From: Litomosoides sigmodontis
Lineage: Eukaryota; Nematoda; Chromadorea; Rhabditida; Onchocercidae
Assembly: GCA_963070105.1 (NCBI GenBank)
Contig: OY718803.1
Coordinates: 4,880,507 to 4,944,506, forward strand
DNA: 64,000 nt
Direction of reading: 5' to 3'
In this document: in pieces, positions 51,601 through 61,239 of the stretch
How the letters are laid out: each line of letters begins with the position of its first letter
Numbering within the stretch: position 1 is the stretch's first letter
The notes under the pieces: model-generated
What the model was told of the DNA's origin: nothing
Databases searched by the model: none
The model's input: the letters and a program-made list of their open reading frames with translations, nothing else
Program-made: the position numbers and the translations under genes

Positions 51601-52058
51601 ATTGCTAGATAATACAATATGTTAATATGTTGAGTGGAGACGATGACTGTAAGCAACAAAAATAGGGCTGATGTCGGAAATATGTCAAAGGTAGACATGA
51701 ATTTACAATAATATAGGTTATGTAAGTGTTAGGAGAAGAGTATGATTGATAGTACTCCGTGCTACCAGTTTCTTGTATTTTTTGATTCAGAGATTCCCGT
51801 TTTTATGCATTTTTGTGGATCTATAACCTTGAAGTTTTGATGTTTTGTCTTTACAGGTATGCGTAAGCTCGGAGCATTCATACTACAAAATTATCAATGG
51901 ATTTTGAAATAAAATTTAGCCATTAGAGCAGAATATTTAAGACATTACTGTGTGCTAAGCATCTAATGTGCTGAGAAATAATTTGCTTCATTTCTGTTCG
52001 CATCGGTTGACTTTACGCTTTTCACCATCTGGTGTTCAATCGCGGTCCATGATTTTAG
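48643..52058. other. Divergent promoter region between SPATS2-like and hnRNP K genes
   Basis: About 3.4 kb separating head-to-head transcription units. Open frames at 49895-50128 (minus) and 51096-51532 (plus) resemble nothing I know. Presumably holds both promoters and 5' UTRs. Confidence 0.5.
52057..52058 (+). promoter_or_regulatory. Acceptor AG upstream of the hnRNP K start (possible trans-splice site)
   Basis: GATTTTAG precedes a 12-base leader and then the ATG at 52071. Spacing fits nematode spliced-leader addition. A second AG (TATCAG) lies still closer to the ATG. Confidence 0.45.
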
Positions 52059-52070
52059 TATCAGATTATC

Positions 52071-55000
52071 ATGAAACGGCAACGAATCGAAGATCCATAT
52101 GGTTACAGTTACGGCTACGGTACCGTCTTGATCGCTGGAAAACGACAGCGTCCAGACTCATATCAGAAAGCTCTGGCTGATGGAAAGTATGAATTACGAC
52201 TACTGGTAACAAGTCGGGGAGCTGGTGCAATTATTGGCAAGAAGGGTGAAAGCGTTAAAAATATTCAAATCGAGGTATAGTTCTTTTCGCTGCGGCTTGA
52301 AAATGATCAGTTTCTCTCGATTTTAATTAACAGAATAATTTTGAGTAAAAGTGAGGTATACTGTGTACATTGTATGTATCGTAGCAACAGAACGATTACT
52401 GCTTCTGGAAGTTCGACGGCCGAAGTATAGAAGATTCCGAGGAACATTCGTAAGATTTTCTCCAAAAGTTGCTTACAATGTTTGGAAAAAACCTTTGCCG
52501 GTTGGTTCAGAACATTTTCTGAAAAATGTGCTTAAGTTGATGACTGCAAAGATTTAGTGAGAATGGCAAATTAATGGAATTTTAGTCTGAATTTGGAAAT
52601 TTTTAACTCGTGCGTTATTCTCTGGGTTTTAATTGCGAGGTTTGGATACGTGAAGCGATTCGGCTAAAATCTAGTTAAACCCGATCTACGCCTATTGAAA
52701 GTGTTGCTATTTATAACCTATTTAAATGTAAGTAACTCATTGCAGTGCGATGCGACTGTATCGGTCCCTGATAGCCAGACACCTGAACGGTAAACCCTCC
52801 TTCCAATCCTCCCTATATTTTACTGAAATATGACAAAACTGGATTGAGAAGATTTGATGATATGCCACTTCTATGGTAAGAAGGGCCGCGTAACTGGAAT
52901 CGGTGTGTTGATTTGGCCCACCTGGATAGCGGCCCGCCCACTGTTATACCAACTTCTCTCCGCCGGTTGCCTTTGTTCGATGAACAATTTTTTAAAAATT
53001 ATTTTACTCTTGTTGTGAGAAGTGAAAAGTAATCGGGAATGTGCTCTGTTAGAACCTGAAATGGTAGTAAAATGGTAGTATTTCGACCTTCTGGTTTTCT
53101 CGCTTTAACGTTGAGAATTAGCTGGACAGTTATGAATTGGCGTTAAATTCCATACCCGTTCAGTTAGCATTTGATTCTTTCATACAACCTTGCATCTGCT
53201 TCGGGGACATATATTTAGAAGCAATTCTATATCGTGTGCAATGCTTATTTTACATTCCTGTTATCAGCATATTATTGATTTATAGCAATTTTCCCAAATC
53301 GCGTTGCTATTCTATTAAGATATATCTCGAAAAGATTAGGTTTGAATCGGAATCGGAAGGTCAGATTTGCTGCCATTTTCATATATTATGCTCACATCAG
53401 TGCTCGTATTTTTTGAGGGAAAGAAGAGTCTGAGAAACCGTAATTGGCTTATTGCATGTTTAATTCCTTATTATGTAGTGATTCCAGCAAATTTTTTATA
53501 TTTCATTTGCAGTGTGGTACAATTAGTTGCAACAGTTGAAAATGTCATCAAATGTGTAGAAATGGTAATTGCGAAAATCGACGAGGTTAGTGAGTGTTGG
53601 AAAACAAATATTTTTTCTTAAGTTCTCCAAAGAAGATTCATGATGCCGTTATGAAGCCGCTTTTGAAATCCATTTACTAATTCAGATCTTAATCTAATGG
53701 CTTTATGGACAAAATTAATTTGAAGTTATCGGATGCCCTTCCATGCTTCTACAGTGCACAGTTTTTCGCAGATACCACTGGAAGGATCGACAACAGTTAT
53801 AAAATTCTTAGAAGGGGAAAATGGAGTAGGGATCGCGGGACTCTTTGCCAAATGTTTTCAAATTTTTCAAAGTGTTGCAGCTTAATGGACAAATTCAAAT
53901 GTCTAGTGTAAGAAAATCTTTACCAGCTTTTGAAATAGTCGAAATTTTTTTCCAGCGAATAAATGCTTATCGCATTACTTTACACTGAATATAGGTATTG
54001 TAGGTGCACGACAACCAAGATCGCGACTCCGAACTAAAAGTACTGGTACACCAATCTCATGCAGGCGCCGTAATTGGTCGTGGAGGAAGTCGTATCAAGG
54101 AATTACGTGAAGAAAATGGTGTTGATCTCAAGGTTATTGCTATCAACAGTTGTAAAATCAATTAATTCTGTAATGTCTTCTATATAGCTCTAACCCAATG
54201 ATGAATTTTGCATGTTCTATAGGTGTATTCAGAATGTTGCCCCCAGTCGACGGAGCGTATTATCCAAATTAATGGGAAACCGGAAAAAATTGTGGCTTGC
54301 TTAGTTACAATTATCAGTACGCTGAAAGAAGTATGTTAGATTCTAGTGGTAGTTTTCTTCACCTTTCCTAAAAGATATCATCATTAATAATAGCTACCAT
54401 TTGACTCAACGTGAACTATTGAGCTTCAACACTTATTTTTATTAGTTTTATAATTCAATTATTGCACTAAATGAAACATGTAGAAGTCAGCTAATGTGTC
54501 AGATAATATTGGACGCATGGAATGAAGTTTTTATCTTTAGATTCCAATTAAAGGGCCTACACGTCCATATGAATCGATTTTTTTTGATCCAGTGGTGGCA
54601 AATGAATATGGTGGTTATGCTGGCGATCATGGTGGACGGGGAATAAGAGGATATGGTCTACGAAGTCGAATTCCTTTGCCTCCTTATGGGCCGGTACCAT
54701 CTGTGTGCGATGATGGACCTTTAGAGACGGCACAGGTGTGTGCTATATCAGTGCTGTCACATATCAAATTGAAGTCGTGTTTTATGGTATTCGATATGGC
54801 TGTTTAGGAGTATACCTCGGATGAAACCAGAAAGATGTGCTATTTACCTTAGCATTTCCACGTTACAATTATTACTGAGATATGATGCATTTGAAATGCA
54901 AATGTTCAAAAGAGGTACTTTCTACTGCGTTAAATTATTTAAGAGATGATACTTACTACTGTGTTAGCACTTTTTTGTACTTTGATTCGACTAACAATTT

Positions 55001-55229
55001 TTGTGTCCAATCAACGTAAGTTATTACAAGCTAATTTTAGGTTACTGTGCCGAATGAATTGGGTGGAACAATCATCGGTCGAGGTGGTGAGCGTATTCGT
55101 CGTATTCGCGATGAATCGGGTGCGCATATCAAAATTGAGGAGGAAGACCCAAACGGTGAACGGATTATCACAATATCAGGCACACCAAGTCAGATTGAAA
55201 TGGCACAATTTTTGCTTCAGCAGTGGTAA
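52071..55229 (+). CDS. hrpk-1: hnRNP K homologue, three KH domains
   Basis: Seven exons: 52071-52274, 52746-52789, 53513-53585, 54004-54132, 54223-54330, 54541-54735 and 55041-55229, giving 313 residues. KH1 (about 41-105) carries [15 protein letters not shown] and then [15 protein letters not shown], where human hnRNP K has [16 protein letters not shown]2 (about 115-184) has [20 protein letters not shown]3 (about 252-313) has [18 protein letters not shown]. All three GxxG loops are intact. A Gly/Tyr/Arg-rich linker ([20 protein letters not shown]) separates KH2 and KH3. hnRNP K proteins bind C-rich single-stranded RNA and DNA and act in splicing, miRNA function and translation. The protein is much shorter than the human one (463 residues), mainly in the KH2-KH3 linker. 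The start follows an acceptor-like AG by 12 bases. The end is the ordinary last KH helix, [18 protein letters not shown]. Confidence 0.96.
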
Positions 55230-57474
55230 TCTTTGGTATATTACGTTGTAAAATGAAGTATAATAATATTTTAATTGCTGACTTTTAAATTTCGGATACT
55301 TATAGCAGTAGTTTGTGTTACCGTTCATGAAGAATAGCAATCGAGACTTAGGTAGAATCTTTTGCTTTACGAAAACTTCAAGTTAAACAATATTAAACAA
55401 CAAAGATTGTGGCGCTCCATTAGTTGGACTTTATGTAATTTCATTTGTACGGATACCTAGTGAAGTGAGAAAGGAAGTGATTCATGTCAAAGACGTAATG
55501 ATTTTATGGTAGTCGTGGGGTTTGCTTTGATCATGTAGGAAATGAAAAGATTTGTATTGAAAACATACTTAAAAGCCTATTTTAGTGTTCGATCCTCAGC
55601 TGCTGGACGTAAGTACTTGAGCACTGGCTAACGCTTTTCAGTTTTCAGTTGAAAGTTTTGTGAAGTTTTGCTCTATTTAAAACAGTGTGACTTGTTTCAT
55701 TCATTTTAGCTGTTGAAATACGGAGTGAATTTGTATACTTTTTCGTCCTAGAGTTTTTCTGGAAAATGACCGATTTCTTTGTTTTTAATAAAATCTTTGT
55801 GTGGATGTTAAAAGTTTTCTGCATTCTCCAATTTGATTAAGGGTCATTCGCATTTTTTGGATGCATTTCAAAGTGGTAGAGTGTTTATAGATAAAGTATT
55901 CCTTTTTAGAACTTCTAAAAACTGACCAGACAGTAACTGTGACAATAACATGTTGTGCACATAATCGCAACAACTATTTGATTAACCGCCCTCCTGTTAG
56001 TAAGAACAGGATTGGTTTTGGAGCTCCTCAGCGCAAAACGCAACTAAAAGAGGAATTGGTGCTGAATAATCGCTTCCATTAAATGGTTCACGAAGTCAAA
56101 AATAGAAAGTGTTGCCGCAAAGATGAATTCTGAGGCTGCTTAGAATTCCTGAAACTACTAGTGTTAACTTTTCACTGGACAATACAATATTTTGCTTAGT
56201 AAAAATTTTTGGAAAAAGTATTTTGGCCACTCGATATTGCTCTATCGAATGTACACTTCTGATTGTTGGATGTTGCTTGCGTCGGAGGTCAAAGGTGACA
56301 GGTTTGTTACAAAGAGAAGTAAGGATTATAGTTGAAGTTACGTTGTAACTCAAACGCCAATTTGGTGCTTGTTCCCAAGCGCCTTCACATGTCACATATC
56401 GGCCTTAGTTACGTCCAAAATTTTCCTTTCATCGGTTGCGACGGGGCAAATGAAATATATTGCGATCATTTAGAAAATTCCAGCGGGATATTTGATAACT
56501 GAAGTTGATTGATTACTCATTTGTGAAGCATCAGCTGATGCTATTAGCAGTGGAGGAGGTGATGTGCTGCTTAGGTTCTTGTAAAAGGAGCACAATCATC
56601 AACTGTTGGGAAAAGTGATTGTTTGATGATTGGTTTTGTGGTTTACGCTTTCTCTTACGATTATTTGTATTGCGTGCGTTGGAACTTAATATGCTGGGAA
56701 GTGACAATGAATAACCTGGTTAGAAAAGTTTACTTATTGAGTGACCCTTACTTTTCCTGTCATTGCTTAAAGCTCATTTCCACTTAGACCTGCAAGAGGA
56801 GCTATTTTAAATCGTTCAAACAGTTTTCGATGACCAATCTAAAAGGCAAATCAAATTTTTGAACTTTCAGAAGCATTGCTTAATTCCATCCTTCTCGTAT
56901 CATGCATAAATTCTTAAAACTAATAATTCGGAGCAGATTGGCTAAAAAAGTTACTTGAAATAGAATTCTAATTCTCTAGAGAGAGAACTCTCCGTGAAGT
57001 CTTTTCATGCATCTCATTGTGCAGAAATTATCATTTCAATCAGAATGGTTAAGCATACAAGTAATTATACATCTTTGTATAAGAATCATGACATTTTCTG
57101 CTCCTTGTAATTAGCAGAGGTTAATGGTTGACCCTCAGGAGTTTCAAGATATTTCTGTACAGTAATTGACTTATAATTGAGATTAGCATATTTGAATGAG
57201 ATTTTGAATTTATTTATGCAATTAAATTTGTTGATTATTGTTGCTTCTTGCTTTGCTTGAACGAATGTGGATGAGTGGGAGTGGGGGAATGCATTTTTAT
57301 CGATCTGATCAGAAAAAGTTTTTGAAGCATTTTTCCGAGAATGGTGCTCACTTCGATCTCATCGCATTGCACGTCATTACTCCTTTCAATTATCATATCA
57401 GCAACAAATGCCGCTATGGTAGGGACACCTCTACATCCGGTTGTATTAGGTATATTTTGAAATGAATTGATAGT
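55230..57474. other. Region between hnRNP K and the phospholipase gene
   Basis: Begins with the hnRNP K 3' untranslated region. No exon could be defended in the remainder, though the missing start of the lipase gene should lie here. An ATG at 57216 opens the signal-peptide-like MQLNLLIIVASCFA, but a stop follows at once and no good donor precedes it. Confidence 0.5.
55787..55792 (+). terminator. Candidate poly(A) signal of hnRNP K
   Basis: AATAAA about 560 bases past the stop codon. Positional support only. Confidence 0.4.
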
Positions 57475-60413
57475 GTGAACTTCTACGCATTACTGACTGC
57501 AATTCCACCAGCAATTACATTATACAGAACAATAGGATTTACAGTACCCGGTTATGGTGGATCGCAGTTGAAAGCGAAACTTACTGGGAAACCTGAAACT
57601 GTACATTATTGGTGTGCTCGACAAACAGACAATTTCTTTGATTTGTGGCTAAATTTGGAGTTGTTCTTGCCAAAAGTGATCGATTGTTGGGTGGATAATA
57701 TGAAGTGAGTTGGAAATGTTTGAAAGCACACCCATCCCTAAAACAAGCAGTAAGTTAAGGACGCTTCATCCGATATTTGTTGTGGGAGTGATTTTATGCT
57801 TCTGCTGATATGAAATATTTGAAGGTTAGTGTATGACAGAACAACAAACAGAACATCAAATATGCCGGGTGTCCTGATTAATGTTCCGGGATTCCAGAAT
57901 ACAAACACTGTAGAATGGTTGGATACGTCTAAAGCAGCAGAAGGACGCTATTTTACCGATATCGTTGAAGCACTTCTGCCACTTGGCTATCGTCGAGGTA
58001 AAAGTGTTGTGGGTGCACCTTACGATTGGAGACAAGCACCAAGTAAGCCGCTGGTTTTTTATTTTATGCCGAAATATAAATTTCAAGTCATTTTATGTTC
58101 CTGGATGAAAAAAAAAGATGTTTAAATGAAAAGACATTATGGGAATAACCTTTCTTGTGAAATTATTCCTGCAATTTCGTCTAAGTAAAAGTTAACAAAC
58201 ACTTCTCCAGCCAGTAGATTTTATCACAAAAACTTGGATTAAAATTACAGATGAATTCGAGGACTATTATTCAAATTTGACAAAAATGATTGAAGAATCC
58301 TATCGTTCTTGCGGTCATCAGAAGGTGATCGTCATCGCACATAGCATGGGCAATCCGTTAATGCTCTACTTTTACAACCAAATCGTCACACAGGTTTCGT
58401 CAAAACTTTTTCAATCAATGTTAACTTCCCCCTGTCCTTTCTGCGGGAATAGTTTGCTTTGTGGAAGGTGTGGGAACGTTGTTCAAGCAAGCCGCGTTAG
58501 CTATAAGCAAGTTAGCGTCGCCACATGTGACACAATCACAGTGGATTTGCTTTCATGCACTGCCAGCAATCTCGTGAATGCTTCAGTAAACTTTCCTACT
58601 TATCTTTCTAATATTTGTGGCATTCTGTGTTTTTATATGATAACAGTTAAACGACAGGAGTGGAAGAACAAATTTATTCATTCACATATTTCGATAGCTG
58701 GTGCCTGGGGTGGTGCTCTTCAAATTATCCGTCTTCTTGCTTCAGGTGACTGTTGCAGACCTAAGTTCCAGTTTTGCGAGAACTTATCCGCTATGAATTC
58801 AATAAGTTTTTCGCTTTGACAAATAGAGAGATCATCATTAGAACGTTCGAAAAAAAAACAGATATCTAGGAGAAACGTCACTGTTTGTTTAGAGAAGGCA
58901 TAACTAACCACTCTCAGTTTCACTGGCTGTCCTAGTTTGTACAATTGTACGTGATGAAGTTGTTGTTCGAAGAATTACTAAGCATTTGATTTCTGACCAA
59001 ATCCTTTAAAACGTTCATAAATCTACTCCATTTCGAGAATTGCAGGCTATAACATGAACCACTACAGAATTCTATTACCGCCGAGCTCACTGCGCGAAAT
59101 GCAACGGTCATTTACCAGCTCGACATTTCTCTTCCCAAGCTATAATGTCTGGAAGGAAGATGAAGTAGGTGTACACTTAAGCTCGACTCCCTTTCTTCAT
59201 TAGGAAGCTTCAAATAAAAGAGAAACAGTGGAACAAGTGAAGCCAAGAAAACCTACTGTTTTGGGTGGAACGAAGTTGTCTCACATCTCCATTATGTGGT
59301 TCTGGGCTGTAGAGGAAGATTGCCCAGATTAAGAGTGACTAGGTTGTGAATGAAGTCGAACAATTGCAGAAGTGAGACATTTCGCTGATTTTCCCTCAAC
59401 TTTGTTGAAATCAGAAATGAATCTTGTTGACGTTTTGTTGAACAATTTGCTGTAGATATTGGCGACGGTTGACAACAAAAATTACACGCTGGGAAACGTG
59501 AAACAATTTTTCGAAGATATCGACTACGAAGTTGGTTGGTATCAATACCGGAATACGGCTCATTTACTCGGCGATTTTCAGGCACCGAATGTTGAGGTAC
59601 AACACTATCTAATGAATTAGAAAGGTGCAGGCGGATTATGACCCTGAAATATGTCCATCCCATTCGAAGTGTTTTAGTTAAAATTGAAAATTTTACAGTT
59701 CTGCTTTCCAGCAACAACGAAATTTTTTCAGGTGCACTGCATTTACGGATACGGCATTGATACACCAGAATCATTCGTGTGGTCTAAAAAGTGGTTTCCG
59801 GATTATCAACCGGATACCAAATATGGCGATGGTGACGGTACTGTTAATCGACGTTCTCTTGAAGCGTGCAAAAAGTGGATTGGTAAAAATGGTGGTAAAA
59901 AGGTACTAACTTCAACACAGACTAACCAGTGAACTTTCCTTTTTTGTATTTATTAGATATTTTCAACTTTTGCAGTAAAATTATAGGTCATTAGATTCAT
60001 TTCCATCAAAATTTTTGGCAAATTCTGAGTGCTTGAAATACAAGGCCGTGTTTTGCTTTCACTGAAGTATTGTCAAAAAAAATGAATTTGAAATTTACAC
60101 TAAGTTATTTGTATAGTTCAATTTCTGTTCGACTCATACCTCAAAAGCAGAAATTATTAAACCCTTCTTAGCATGTTTTTATTTTTTCTTCGACTATACT
60201 GAGTGCTGCACTTTTTGATTTAGGAATGAAAATTAAAAAAAAAATTACAGACAAACTTCAACTCAAGAATATATATAAGGGTATGGTCTCACTGATGAAA
60301 GCAGTTCATTATAGATATCTCTTTATGCGATCAAAGATGGTGAGCATGTAGACATCCTGGCACGGAAGGAAGTGATCGAATTGATTGAAAAGATTGCATT
60401 TATGGATAAATAA
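57475..60413 (+). CDS. Lysosomal phospholipase A2 (PLA2G15) / LCAT-like acyltransferase
   Basis: Eight exons: 57475(uncertain)-57704, 57825-58042, 58251-58393, 58658-58745, 59046-59164, 59456-59596, 59732-59902 and 60315-60413, about 400 residues against about 412 in human PLA2G15. Landmarks in order: VPGYGGSQLKAKL; HYWC; LWLNLELFLPKVIDCWVDNM; LVYDRTTNRTS (an N-glycosylation sequon also present in human); GAPYDWRQAP; the nucleophile elbow IAHSMGN; GAWGGALQIIRLLASG; HCIYGYGIDTPESF; YGDGDGTVN (catalytic Asp); and DGEHVDIL (catalytic His). The alpha/beta-hydrolase triad is complete. The human enzyme deacylates phospholipids and forms 1-O-acylceramide in lysosomes. The frame is open upstream to 57466 without an ATG; the true boundary may be the AG at 57543-57544. 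A signal-peptide exon must precede it. Converges on THADA. Confidence 0.92.
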
Positions 60414-60664
60414 CAAAAGTAGTCTTTCCAGACTTCCACCTGTTTCGTTAATAAGAATATTTATGTGGAATTTTAAATATCAATTGTATAAAAATGCAGG
60501 AACATGTAGGTATCTGTCTTTTTTATTTCAGAATCTATCAGAATGTCCGTGTTCTTCACCATACCCTGAACCCCTTAATAATGAAGAATCGTCAAGTGTT
60601 GAGTAACATCCCATTATATCAAAGTTGTCCGATAATTTCAGCGACAGCTTAGATTCAATGTTTG

Positions 60665-60670
60665 AATAAA
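60665..60670 (+). terminator. Candidate poly(A) signal of the phospholipase gene
   Basis: AATAAA about 250 bases after the stop codon, in the short spacer before the convergent THADA gene. Confidence 0.5.
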
Positions 60671-61089
60671 GGTGGTGGGAGGAGATGACATTCCGCGTCC
60701 GATGCTGAAGATATAGACTAACTTCTCGTATAGACTAACTTCTCATATTTAGCTGCTACAAGTAAGCAGATTTTATACCACATATTTGAGAAGATCACAA
60801 CCATGATCATCAGGTGGCAATCAGGGTTATTTGTGGCATGAGGATTGCTATTGCAGTCATGACTCACCAGGAAGAGCACTTTGAAAAGCTTTTGATGGTA
60901 TAGCGGACTGCTTCATAGATTCGAACCGTGTAATCAAACTCGCATTCGGCATTTAGTCACAGAACCAGGGAAACAGAGGTGTCACACTCTCTGTTAAAGT
61001 GGTTACATTTATACTATTATACTATTTCACAACGGAAATTTCTCAATAGAGGATGGATGAGCTCGTGAAAGGATAAACTACATCAGTTC

Positions 61090-61095
61090 TTTATT
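61090..61095 (-). terminator. Candidate poly(A) signal of the THADA-like gene
   Basis: AATAAA on the minus strand about 145 bases beyond the THADA stop. With the lipase signal at 60665 it leaves about 420 bases between the two 3' ends. Confidence 0.45.
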
Positions 61096-61239
61096 TTTTG
61101 TGAATTTAATAATTATTATCAAAAAAAAATCATCTCATAACAGAATCCTGAAATACAATTTAAAAAAACTGAGCACTGAAAACAAATCGTAAAGTACTCG
61201 TAAACATTTTTACATTTGAAGTGACAAACAACTTACAAA

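Noticed and set aside
59292..59774. 160-codon minus-strand frame
   Set aside because: Antisense to confirmed lipase exons 59456-59596 and 59732-59902; no family resemblance.
60915..60940. ATTCGAACC motif, considered as a tRNA T-arm
   Set aside because: No matching acceptor, D or anticodon arms around it.
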